From JABCPH02 sp963524305 (GTDB taxonomy: Bacteria; Fusobacteriota; Fusobacteriia; Fusobacteriales; Leptotrichiaceae), in the NCBI GenBank assembly GCA_963524305.1, contig CAURGH010000016.1, forward strand, positions 1 through 40,915: a stretch of 40,915 nucleotides of DNA. Direction: 5' to 3'. The position numbers were made by a program, and so were the translations under genes. Below, piece by piece: positions 33,345-40,627 of the stretch. The notes beneath the pieces are model-generated. The model did no database searches. It had not been told where the DNA came from and saw nothing but the letters and a program-made list of their open reading frames with translations. The first letter of the stretch is position 1; every line of letters begins with the position of its first letter.

Positions 33345-33476
33345 ATGTCTAAATTAGTTAAAATTTTAGTTATGACAAGTGTTCTGATGGCGATTACTAG
33401 TTGCAGTACTACTGGTGGTCAGAAAATAATGTGTGAATTAGGATCGAGAACAGCATGTATAGATTATGCTAGATAA
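33345..33476 (+). CDS. Tiny lipoprotein 2 (43 residues)
   Basis: GGGGAGG lies just ahead of ATG 33345. The 43-residue product has a lipobox AITSC (Cys20) and a short mature part ending CELGSRTACIDYAR with two cysteines. The next gene (33550) ends in exactly the same 14 residues, and both begin MSKLVK, so the two are duplicates that differ in the middle. Confidence 0.75.
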   Translation: MSKLVKILVMTSVLMAITSCSTTGGQKIMCELGSRTACIDYAR

Positions 33477-33549
33477 TATTGGGGAGATTGATTCTTAAGT
33501 AATAATAAACTTTTGTTAATGAATTGAGTTATATCAAGGAGGAAGTAAA

Positions 33550-33669
33550 ATGTCTAAATTAGTTAAAGTTCTAGTTATTATTGCTACAATGATGGCATTA
33601 ACAAGCTGTAGCGATGCGTTGATGTGTGAATTAGGATCAAGAACGGCTTGTATAGATTACGCTAGATAA
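33550..33669 (+). CDS. Tiny lipoprotein 3 (39 residues)
   Basis: AAGGAGG precedes ATG 33550. The protein has a lipobox ALTSC (Cys20) and a mature peptide SDALM then CELGSRTACIDYAR. The DNA of the tail is nearly identical to that of lipoprotein 2, while the linker after the lipid-anchored cysteine is shorter by four residues. Confidence 0.75.
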   Translation: MSKLVKVLVIIATMMALTSCSDALMCELGSRTACIDYAR

Positions 33670-33758
33670 TGAAATACTTCTAAAAGAAAATTGTATAAAG
33701 AAGTATAATTTATAAAAATTTTGTTTCAAAAAATATTTTTTGGAAAGCAGGTAAAAAA

Positions 33759-33851
33759 ATGAGAAAATTGAGAATGACATTATTAATAATTGGAATGGGA
33801 TTAATGGCAACAAGTTGTATTTATGATCCATTAAATCCGTTATTTTGGTAA
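33759..33851 (+). CDS. Tiny lipoprotein 4 (30 residues)
   Basis: ATG 33759 opens 30 residues: MRKLRM, a hydrophobic helix, lipobox MATSC (Cys20) and a mature peptide of only ten further residues ending DPLNPLFW. The ribosome site (GCAGG) is weak. Similar in tail style to lipoprotein 1. It is the last of the group before a terminator. Confidence 0.55.
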   Translation: MRKLRMTLLIIGMGLMATSCIYDPLNPLFW

Positions 33852-33949
33852 TAATAAAGTATAACATAGCTACTTAACGGAGGTAAGTATCCGTATTAAA
33901 TTAAAAAAATAAAAAATTAAATCACTTTTTGAGCTTTTAATAGCTAATA

Positions 33950-33999
33950 AAAACTGTCTTGTAAATAATGTATATTATTTTGAGGCAGTTTTATTTTAT
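33950..33999 (+). terminator. Terminator of the tiny-lipoprotein cluster
   Basis: AAAACTGTCTT (33950-33960) pairs with GAGGCAGTTTT (33982-33992), with two G-U pairs, followed by ATTTTATTT. Confidence 0.75.
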
Positions 34000-34370
34000 T
34001 TACAAAATTTTATTTTACGATATAAAGTTTATAGAGAAAATATTTTATATCAAAAAAACTATTTTTGATTGAATGTACCCTTTTTTAGCTGATTATAGAA
34101 TGCATTTAAAAATATTTGTAGAATGATAATTTAAAAATTCAAAAAAAGAGTATTTTGCTAAAAATCTTCAAATAAAACAAAAAATGTTAATACAAAGTCA
34201 TAATAAAATTTCTAGTTTATTTCTATCATTTATGATAAAATAATCATAACTTGTGATATATTTCGCTTTGTTAATGTTTTCAAAATATTTGACATTTTAC
34301 AAGAATTTATAATGTGGCACTGAATATAAAAAACATTGGAAAATTGATGTTGGAATATTAGGAAAATAAA
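34000..34370. other. Gene-free AT-rich stretch
   Basis: No open frame with a ribosome site and no clear promoter. TTGACA (34289-34294) and TATAAT (34308-34313) are only 13 bases apart. The stretch probably held the body of the IS605-type element whose right end follows, but I see no recognisable tnpA or tnpB coding remnant. Confidence 0.4.
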
Positions 34371-34476
34371 AAAAGACAGGGTAGGAACTACCCGAAGAGC
34401 TTGGTAAATATATTTGGCTAACAAAAGCAGATACTTCCTAAGAAGCTCTCACTTCTAAAAGCGGGAGTAGTTCACG
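34371..34476 (+). ncRNA. Orphan IS605-type right end / omega-RNA-like fold
   Basis: A perfect hairpin GGGTAG-GAA-CTACCC at 34379-34393. GAGCTT (34397-34402) can pair at distance with AAGCTC (34443-34448). A final hairpin CTCTCACTT/AAGCGGGAG (34446-34454 with 34459-34467, one mismatch) is followed by TAGTTCAC, ending at 34476. This matches the shape of IS200/IS605 right ends, where the 3' end of the tnpB transcript forms the guide (omega) RNA. No tnpB is present. The bases directly after the end, which would be the guide, are the leader and start of the lipoprotein gene at 34511. Confidence 0.55.
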
Positions 34477-34478
34477 GT

Positions 34479-34522
34479 GGAGATATAAATGTATAAAAAA
34501 GGAGATATAAATGTATAAAAAA
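34479..34522 (+). repeat. 22-bp tandem duplication of a ribosome site and start codon
   Basis: GGAGATATAAATGTATAAAA plus AA occurs at 34479-34500 and again at 34501-34522. Each copy holds GGAG and an ATG. The first ATG (34489) opens a nine-residue frame (MYKKGDINV) stopping at 34516-34518, which overlaps the true start at 34511 in another frame. Confidence 0.9.
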
Positions 34523-35422
34523 ATATTAATTTCAATTTTAATGTTCGGTTTTTTGGTAATAAGCTGTGGAAATTCAAAATTAAATAATGAAGAGAGAAAA
34601 ATAATAAATAATGTAAAAAGTGAAGTTAAGGAATTTAAGAAAAATCCTTCAAAGGAGAAGGCAGAAGAACTGTTTAAAAAAGGTGAAATACAAAACGAGA
34701 AAAGAAACTATGAAATTGCAAAAATGTATTATGAAGGAGCTTCAGAGTTTGTACCGATGGCTAACTATTATTTAGCAATTCTTTATAGAAAGAGAGGAAG
34801 TGAGAGAAAATATATAGAATATATAGAAAAAGCCTCTGATAAAGGTGTTTTGAATGCGAGTAAAGATATTTCACGGTATTATCAGGAAAAAGGAGAATTT
34901 GATAAATCTATAGATTATCGTATGAAAGTTGTTGAACAAGGTGACGTGTCTTGGTCAGATTTTATAATTTTAGATTATGTTATTGGTAGAAAAGAGAACA
35001 AATTAAAAGGAAATGAAAGGGAAAAAATTATTAAATTTTTTGAGAAAGAAGGAGAAAAAAATTATAAAGTAAGAGAATGGTTTGCAAATTTTTATAGAAT
35101 TGAAGGTAGTTATGAAGAAGCAGAAAAAATATATATGAGAATGGAAAAAGAAAATTATGAAAATGCAGAGTTTTTATTGGGAGATTTTTATTCAGAACAA
35201 GGGAAATACAGTGAAGCAGAGAAATACTATTTAAAAGGAATTGAAAAACATGGAAGAAAATTAAAATTATTATTTGGATTGGCAGCAGTATATAAAGAAC
35301 AGGGACGATATAAAGAAGCTAAAGAAATATATGAAGAATTAAAAAACTTTAAAGATGAATCTATAAAAGAATTGGCAGAAAAAAATTTAAAAGAGTTAGA
35401 GAGAGAAAATAATTATGAGTAA
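34511..35422 (+). CDS. Sel1/TPR-repeat lipoprotein 1
   Basis: A 303-residue lipoprotein: signal MYKKILISILMFGFLV with lipobox VISC (Cys19), then a charged linker (to about 55) and five or six helical TPR/Sel1-like repeats (YEIAKMYYEGASEF; FDKSIDYRMKVVEQGD; YEEAEKIYMRMEKENYENAEFLLGDFY split over 200-230; YSEAEKYYLKGIEKHG; YKEAKEIYEELKN). Such lipoproteins are repeated at 35552, 38335 and 40628 among toxin remnants, so a periplasmic immunity or scaffold role is possible. The start is the second of two duplicated starts, and an upstream overlapping mini-frame may lower expression. Confidence 0.8.
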   Translation: MYKKILISILMFGFLVISCGNSKLNNEERKIINNVKSEVKEFKKNPSKEKAEELFKKGEIQNEKRNYEIAKMYYEGASEFVPMANYYLAILYRKRGSERKYIEYIEKASDKGVLNASKDISRYYQEKGEFDKSIDYRMKVVEQGDVSWSDFIILDYVIGRKENKLKGNEREKIIKFFEKEGEKNYKVREWFANFYRIEGSYEEAEKIYMRMEKENYENAEFLLGDFYSEQGKYSEAEKYYLKGIEKHGRKLKLLFGLAAVYKEQGRYKEAKEIYEELKNFKDESIKELAEKNLKELERENNYE

Positions 35423-35484
35423 TATTTTTGAAAAATGTGAGATGGATTAAAACAAATAATTTATGAAGTTAGAGATTCTAAATA

Positions 35485-35535
35485 AATGAGAGAGCGATGT
35501 TTAACTTAGGAGGATTATATCAGAAAGGGAAATAA
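35485..35535 (+). pseudogene. Fragment of another Sel1-repeat gene
   Basis: The frame reads NERAMFNLGGLYQKGK and stops at TAA 35533-35535. AMFNLGGLYQKGK is a textbook Sel1/TPR repeat core, so this is the tail of a deleted paralogue between two full-size ones. Confidence 0.5.
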
Positions 35536-35551
35536 AAGGAGTAGGTAAGGA

Positions 35552-36488
35552 ATGAAGAAATTATTATTAATTGTATTGATAATTTTCACAGTATTTAATT
35601 GTAGTCAAAAAGAAAATCAAATACAAATGGCAAAGGAACATATTGAAAAAATAGGGAAAAATCCCACAACAAGAGATATAAATGAGATGTATGATAATGG
35701 AAGAATTTATTATGGAAGCAATCCCGAGATGGCAATGCTTTACTTTGAAAGAATAGTAAAGGATAAGCCAGAAGCCTCAAATTATCTTGCAGAATATTAT
35801 TATAAAAAAAAAAGATTATGCAAATTATGAAAAATGGGCAAAATATGCGGCGGATAGAGGAATAAGTCCAGCAACACATAATTTTGCATATTATTATGAA
35901 CAAAAAGGTGATATAGAGAATGCAACAAAGTATTATTTGATAGCGGCTAAAAATGGAGATAAAGATTCAAAAAATAATTTAATATTTTTATATGTTGGAA
36001 AAGGAAATGATGAAGAAACTAAAAAAATATTAAAAGAATTAGGAGAAAAGGGAGATGAAAGTAATTTAATGTTATGAAAGGCAAGTTATTTTAATATGAA
36101 AAAAGAATATGAAAAAAGTTTTGAAATATATAAACAAATGATAAAACAAGGATATTCAGATGGTTATATGGGTTGGGGATTATTATTAGAAAAATTAAAT
36201 AAAAAAGATGAAGCTATAAATATTTATAAAAAAGGAGTGGAGAAAGGAAATATTGATTCTGCATATTTTCTGGGAAATCTTTATATACAAGAAAAAAACT
36301 ATAAAGAATGTAGAAAATATTATTTAATAGGTGCTAAGCGAAGTGAAAAAGTAGCTACTTCCGCAATAGGATATTGTTATGAAATGGAAGGAAATTATGA
36401 AGAAGCAAAGAAATGGTATCAAAAAGCCATTGATTTAGGAGATAACGAAGTTTCACTTAGAAGATTACAGGATATAGAAAATAAATAA
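35552..36488 (+). pseudogene. Sel1/TPR-repeat lipoprotein 2, broken by a frameshift and a stop
   Basis: The N-terminal frame (35552-35830) has a lipoprotein signal (MKKLLLIVLIIFTVFNC, Cys17) and EYYYKKK. A tract of ten A residues (35804-35813) shifts the frame; with nine A it would continue DYANYEKWAKYAADRG. The continuing frame then meets a TGA at 36075-36077 (SNLML, stop, KASYF) and runs on through further repeats to 36488. Restored, the protein would have about 310 residues with repeats like those of the gene at 34511. One slip plus one nonsense codon argue for decay more than for simple phase variation. Confidence 0.8.
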
Positions 36489-36505
36489 GAAAGAAGGATT
36501 AAATC

Positions 36506-36670
36506 ATGGAAATATTAGATGAAGAGACGGGGTTTAACGATAAAACATATGAAATGCAATTAAAAAAAGTGAGACACTTAAGAATATCTGAAAAACTAGA
36601 TATTTTAATGACATCTCAAGTAGGAAACGAATTGTATATAAAAAATAAAAATATAAGAAAGAGAGTGTAA
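36506..36670 (+). CDS. Small ORF truncated by a MITE
   Basis: GAAGGA precedes ATG 36506; the frame gives 54 residues (MEILDEETGFNDKTYEM through RHLRISEKLDILMTSQVGNE) and ends with a TAA inside the left end of the MITE at 36661. The C-terminus is therefore MITE-encoded and the original gene was probably longer. Not recognised. Confidence 0.5.
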   Translation: MEILDEETGFNDKTYEMQLKKVRHLRISEKLDILMTSQVGNELYIKNKNIRKRV

Positions 36671-36761
36671 AAATTTTTGTGTAAATAGAATATAACAAAA
36701 CAGCAAAGTATTGAATTTACTGAATTCATCTATTAATTTACACAAAATTAAGGACACTCTC
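36661..36761. mobile_element. MITE with inverted repeats
   Basis: A 101-bp element bounded by GAGAGTGT and its complement ACACTCTC. The terminal ~26 bases match in about 21 positions, including the inner TTTTGTGTAAAT. No coding capacity. The ends match the IS end at 1381, so it is a non-autonomous derivative of that IS. Flanks (ATAAGAAA left, ATAACTTT right) share only four leading bases, so no clean target duplication can be claimed. Confidence 0.75.
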
Positions 36762-37156
36762 ATAACTTTAGGTATGGTGGATGTGAATGATGGTTATACA
36801 ACAATTTCTGGTCATATAGGAGATCCTATTAAAGTTCCTTATGCTTCAAGAAATCATAATCGAGATTTTGAAAAATTCGCTGAAGATATAAGAAAAAATA
36901 CAGAAAAAATAAAAAAAAAGACGGTATTGATTTAACTAAACCTGAAAATGAAATATATTTAAAATTAAGTCAAAAAAATAATAAAAAAATTATTGATTAT
37001 TTTAGAGAAGATGGTATTGTTATAAATCATGCAAGAGATAACAGAGGTTTTGATTATACTTTTGAAATGCATGAAACAAAAAGACACAATGTTAATAAAG
37101 GTGGTATAGCACATAAAGGACCACAAGCGTTAGATGGAATGAAAAGAGGAGAGTAA
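36762..37156 (+). pseudogene. Polymorphic toxin C-terminal domain, frameshifted
   Basis: Directly after the MITE the frame reads ITLGMVDVNDGYTTISGHIGD and continues to KKK at a nine-A tract (36911-36919), then stops. With one more A it would continue DGIDLTKPENEIYLKL, FREDGIVINHARDNRGFDY, FEMHETKRHNVNKGG and IAHKGPQALDGMKRGE, stopping at 37154-37156. The histidine- and glutamate-rich end (FEMHETKRH...GIAHKG) resembles the tail of HNH/ENDO-VII-like nuclease toxins, but I cannot name the family. The probable immunity gene begins one base after the stop. Confidence 0.6.
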
Positions 37157-37157
37157 G

Positions 37158-37748
37158 ATGGAAATAAATAAAGAGTTAAATTTTATAATAAATGATAATA
37201 AATTAGAAAAAAGAACAGAAAAAAGTAAATATTTTACAGAAGAATTTTTTAAAAAATGTGGAATTAAAAAATATAGATATTTATTAGAAGATTATAATTT
37301 TATAGATTTTGAAAGAGATACATACTGTAGAAGAGGAGAAACTAAAAATCCTGAAGAAGACTACTATATTGATGGATTATGGTTAGAAGACAGTAATATT
37401 GAACATGGATTAAATTTTCTTATGGAATTGGATGAATATTATCAGGAAACGGGGGAATATGAAAAATTAGGAAGACCTGATTATTATTTAACAGATAATT
37501 TAGTACCATTTTCAGGATTATGTGACTACATATTTATTGATAAGACTACATCAAAAATATGGACTGCAATTCAAGATGAAGACTTATCAAATATGATGGA
37601 AACAATATATGATTGGGAGCTAATAGCAGATAATTTTGATGAATTTATAGATAAATTATATTATATTCCAGATGAAGACACAAAAGAAAGAATTAGTGAA
37701 GAACAAGTAAGAAATTTAATTGATGTGTTATCAAAAAAAGAAAAATAA
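37158..37748 (+). CDS. Immunity-like protein, possibly SUKH family
   Basis: A 196-residue acidic cytoplasmic protein. GAGGAGAG, inside the toxin tail, serves as ribosome site and the start is one base beyond the toxin stop, so the two were translationally coupled. The C-terminal half, DYIFIDKTTSKIWTAIQDED followed by WELIADNFDEFIDKLYYIPD, has the look of a SUKH/SMI1 domain (a strand ending in W, then a helix with F-DEF). It is intact although its toxin partner is broken, making it an orphan immunity gene. A hairpin GTACTGTAA/TTACAGTAC (37762-37786) follows. Confidence 0.65.
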   Translation: MEINKELNFIINDNKLEKRTEKSKYFTEEFFKKCGIKKYRYLLEDYNFIDFERDTYCRRGETKNPEEDYYIDGLWLEDSNIEHGLNFLMELDEYYQETGEYEKLGRPDYYLTDNLVPFSGLCDYIFIDKTTSKIWTAIQDEDLSNMMETIYDWELIADNFDEFIDKLYYIPDEDTKERISEEQVRNLIDVLSKKEK

Positions 37749-37761
37749 AATTATTGATTAA

Positions 37762-37786
37762 GGTACTGTAAATTTAAATTACAGTA
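37762..37786 (+). terminator. Hairpin after the immunity-like gene
   Basis: Nine-base perfect stem with a 7-base loop; only a weak T tract (TCTTACTT) follows, so it may be a weak terminator. Confidence 0.5.
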
Positions 37787-37809
37787 CTCTTACTTGAAAG
37801 AAGGAAAAA

Positions 37810-38085
37810 ATGGAAATAAAAAGAGCGAATTATAATCAAAAAGTAGGAGAAATTTTTAATATAAAAGAAATAGATGGACAGTTAGTTTTATTTGACGATA
37901 ATGAAATTAGATATAATGGGAAATTAGAATTAGAGTATGAAAATGGGCAATTACATTCTGAAGGAATGATAAGATTAGGGTTAAAAGATGGACAGTGGAA
38001 AACTTATTATCAAAATAATCAAGTAAAAATAATTGAAAATTTTATATTAGGGATAGATTGTATAATAAAATGCAACAAATTTTAA
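37810..38085 (+). CDS. YwqK-like MORN-repeat antitoxin/immunity protein
   Basis: A 91-residue protein. Residues about 35-80 form MORN-type repeats as in YwqK-family proteins: GKLELEYENGQLHSEGMI, then GLKDGQWKTYYQNNQVKIIENFILG. YwqK-family proteins are often found beside secreted nuclease or deaminase toxins as antitoxins. AAGAAGGA precedes ATG 37810. No signal peptide, so cytoplasmic. Its own toxin is not visible; it may be a second orphan immunity gene. Confidence 0.65.
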   Translation: MEIKRANYNQKVGEIFNIKEIDGQLVLFDDNEIRYNGKLELEYENGQLHSEGMIRLGLKDGQWKTYYQNNQVKIIENFILGIDCIIKCNKF

Positions 38086-38160
38086 AATAAAATAGAACTC
38101 ATGATAATTTCTTGTTAAAATTTTAGTAACCACAAAAACATTAACGAAAGGAAATATATC

Positions 38161-38295
38161 ATGAGTCATAAACATTTTACCATAAATGAAAGAAATAAAC
38201 TAGAGGTTTTGCTAAAAGAAAATTACAAAATTACTTCTGAATTAAAGAATTTAAATTTGAGGAAATTTGAAAAAATGTTGCAATTAATATCATAA
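38161..38295 (+). pseudogene. IS30-family transposase, N-terminal fragment
   Basis: AAAGGAA precedes ATG 38161, which opens MSHKHFTINERNKLEVLLKENYKI, the usual start of Fusobacteria IS30 transposases (helix-turn-helix region). The sequence then departs from the family and stops after 44 residues. The upstream ~60 bases are probably the IS left end. The rest of the element is gone. Confidence 0.65.
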
Positions 38296-38334
38296 TTTAT
38301 GAAAATAAGTAATTAGAAAGTGAGAGAGAAAATT

Positions 38335-39567
38335 ATGAATTTATGGAAAAAAAGGAACCTTTATATGAAATATTTACCAATACTTTTACTTATAGCAACA
38401 TTAAATATAGCTATAAAAAAATGTTCTATATTTGAAACAGAATTGAAGAGCGATAATAAGAATTCCAATTATAAAAAATATTTTGAATTATCATATTTAG
38501 GGAATAGAGAAATAAAGAAAAAAAATTATAAAAAAGCACTGGAATATTATGAACAAGCTAAAAATTATGATAGTGATATGGCAGATGTGAGTATAGCGAA
38601 TATATATTATAATTTTATAAGTAAAGAAGAAGGAGAGAAAAAATATAAACAAGCATATAATAATGGAATCTTTGAAGTAGCTTATACATTAGGCAATATA
38701 GCTTATAGAAAAGGAGACTTTAATTTAGCAAAAGAATGGTATTTAAAAGGAAGTGAGAAAGGAAATGAAAGATCAAGTATAGAACTAGCAAAATTATTAA
38801 TAAGTGAGAACAATGAAACGGAAGCTAAAAAATTTTTATTGAAAGTTGAAAATGGAAATAGGGCAGAAGGATTATATTACCTAATGACCATTTACTATAA
38901 AGAAAAAAATAAAGGGAAAATTAATGAATTAAAAAATAAAATGCTTGGAAAAAACAAAATGTATCAGATATCTGATGAAATGATACTTAAAATAGGTTTG
39001 ATGTTAGGAGGTGAAAGAGAAAACAGATTATTTGAAACAATTAATGATACAGACAATCTGATAAGAATAAGAAAATATGAGGAAGCTAAAAAAGAATATG
39101 AAAAATTTTTAGAATATAGTTTTGAAGGAAATTATTTTTTAGGTACTATGTATGATGAATTAGATAATAAAGCAGAAGCATTAAAGTATTATAAAATAGC
39201 TTATGAAAAAGGAAAAATGGGGATTTCTGCATACAAAATAGGAAATATTTATGAAGAAAATAATAATATTATAGAAGCTAAAAAATGGTATCAAATAGGA
39301 ATTGATTTAGATGATTCACAATCATTGGTTTCATTAGGAGAAATAAAACTAAAAGAAAGTAATGATGAAGACGCAAAAGGATTATTTTTAAAAGGAATTG
39401 ATAAAAAAAATGCAGAAGCTTTACTTGGTATGATAGCATATTATAAAAAAAAGAATAACGATAAAAAAGCAAAAGAAATAGCTGAAAAAATAATATCAGA
39501 AAAAGGATTATTTTATAATGATGTAGACTTGTATAGTACAGCATTACAAATTGTAAAAATTTATTAA
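38335..39567 (+). CDS. Sel1/TPR-repeat membrane-anchored protein
   Basis: A 410-residue protein. GAGAGAG favours ATG 38335 over the GTG at 38320. An N-terminal hydrophobic segment (YLPILLLIATLNIAI) ends KKCSI; the cysteine context is not a clean lipobox, so it is probably anchored by the helix. Eight or more helical repeats follow (YKKALEYYEQAKNYD; FNLAKEWYLKGSEKGNERS; KAEALKYYKIAYEKG; IIEAKKWYQIGIDLDDSQS). It is a longer relative of the lipoproteins at 34511, 35552 and 40628, and it is intact. Confidence 0.8.
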   Translation: MNLWKKRNLYMKYLPILLLIATLNIAIKKCSIFETELKSDNKNSNYKKYFELSYLGNREIKKKNYKKALEYYEQAKNYDSDMADVSIANIYYNFISKEEGEKKYKQAYNNGIFEVAYTLGNIAYRKGDFNLAKEWYLKGSEKGNERSSIELAKLLISENNETEAKKFLLKVENGNRAEGLYYLMTIYYKEKNKGKINELKNKMLGKNKMYQISDEMILKIGLMLGGERENRLFETINDTDNLIRIRKYEEAKKEYEKFLEYSFEGNYFLGTMYDELDNKAEALKYYKIAYEKGKMGISAYKIGNIYEENNNIIEAKKWYQIGIDLDDSQSLVSLGEIKLKESNDEDAKGLFLKGIDKKNAEALLGMIAYYKKKNNDKKAKEIAEKIISEKGLFYNDVDLYSTALQIVKIY

Positions 39568-39589
39568 AAAATAATAGAGGGATAACGTA

Positions 39590-39905
39590 ATGGAAAAAAT
39601 AAGTTCTATAAAAAGATTTAAATGTTTAAAAAATGAAATTTATGAAATTAAAGATAAATCAAAAAAAATTGGAAATAGAAATTTTGTTATAATGGCATGT
39701 CATTCTGGAAATAAAGAAAAACCAAAAATATGTGTAGAAGATAATTTAGGAGAAAATATTAAAATTGGTGATGTTATAGGTGTAAGAAGAAATAAAGAGA
39801 CAAGTGTCTGTATGTCCTAAATGTCAAGGAAATTATTCAAAAGATAAGTTTATAGAAGGAATTTTATATGAAGCAGGAGGTCCGTGGGATGAAAAATATA
39901 AATGA
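39590..39905 (+). pseudogene. Small toxin-like gene with a zinc-ribbon tail, frameshifted
   Basis: AGAGGGA precedes ATG 39590. The first frame gives 76 residues ending KETSVCMS. In another frame the same region continues SVCPKCQGNYSKDKFIEGIL, then YEAGGPWDEKYK, and stops at TGA 39903-39905. Joining the two needs loss of four bases near 39806-39812 (TGTC/TGTA repeats), which suggests a 4-base insertion. Restored, the product has about 104 residues with a CPKC pair. Its tail overlaps the next gene by 17 bases, typical of a toxin and immunity pair. The family is not recognised. Confidence 0.5.
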
Positions 39906-40335
39906 TGAAAAATTATTAAGTTTTGTAGAAAATGAAATTTTAAAGCATAAAGAGGATTATTCAGAAAAAGAAATAACAAAATTATTACAAATTTTCAATG
40001 AAATTATAAATGTTGGTCCTAAAAAAGCAAATAGCATAGGAGACCTGTATATAAATTTCATAGGAAGTGATCATATGGCGGTGTATTATTTTGAACATAT
40101 ATGGACTATAGAATTATTAATTAAAATTTTAGAAAATTCATCAAAAAACAGAGCAAGAATTATATTTTGTTCATCGGTATTAAATGATTTATATTATTTT
40201 GTACTTGATGATTCAGATAAATTTAGTAAAGACAAGTACTGGTCTGAATTTAGAAAAGTAAAAAAATTATTATATCCCTATTCAGATAAATTTTATGATG
40301 GATTACTTGAAAAAAATATTGGGAATTGTTGTTGA
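39889..40335 (+). CDS. Helical immunity-like protein
   Basis: A 148-residue cytoplasmic protein starting at ATG 39889 with AGGAGG at 39874-39879; the longer frame from 39868 is not needed. It is all-helical: LLSFVENEILKHKEDYSEKE, then LLQIFNEIINVGPKKANSIGD and a SDHMAVYYFEHIWTIELLIKIL core. The start lies inside the coding end of the preceding broken gene, indicating coupled translation. I do not recognise the family; an immunity role is inferred from this overlap and the neighbourhood. Confidence 0.6.
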   Translation: MKNINDEKLLSFVENEILKHKEDYSEKEITKLLQIFNEIINVGPKKANSIGDLYINFIGSDHMAVYYFEHIWTIELLIKILENSSKNRARIIFCSSVLNDLYYFVLDDSDKFSKDKYWSEFRKVKKLLYPYSDKFYDGLLEKNIGNCC

Positions 40336-40382
40336 AAATGAAGGTGTGGAAAAGATGGAGGAAGAAAGAAGTTACTTGAAAG

Positions 40383-40615
40383 GATGAAGAAATTGGAAAA
40401 AGAAAAATTAGAGTACTTAATGAAAATGTAAAAAAATAACTCCTTATATACATTCGGGGTCACTTAATGTTACCAATACTGTTATTTCGGTTCATAATTA
40501 TACAACAGATTCATTGTATTTAAATTCAATAGAGAAAGTTTATTATAAAGATATAAATGAATTTTCAAAAAAACCATATTTTTCTATTAATCAAGAATAT
40601 CCGGAAGACGAATAA
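40383..40615 (+). pseudogene. Remnant of an unidentified gene, frameshifted at poly-A
   Basis: A frame without a start reads DEEIGKRKIRVLNENVKK and stops at 40437. After a seven-A tract (40430-40436) another frame continues ITPYIHSGSLNVTNTVISV, then HNYTTDSLYLNSIEKVYY and FSKKPYFSINQEYPEDE, stopping at TAA 40613-40615. One extra A would join them. It ends directly before the ribosome site of the next lipoprotein gene. Function unknown; possibly another toxin tip. Confidence 0.45.
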
Positions 40616-40627
40616 GGAGGTTAAAAA

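Noticed and set aside
34289..34313. TTGACA and TATAAT upstream of the omega-RNA-like element as a promoter
   Set aside because: The spacer is only 13 bases, too short for a normal sigma-70 promoter.
36075..36077. TGA read as tryptophan in the Sel1 pseudogene
   Set aside because: The same gene has a separate poly-A frameshift, and other genes here (e.g. 39889-40335) use TGA as a normal stop, so a nonsense mutation is the simpler reading.
36653..36769. Target-site duplication around the MITE
   Set aside because: The 8-base flanks share only the first four bases (ATAA), not a convincing duplication.
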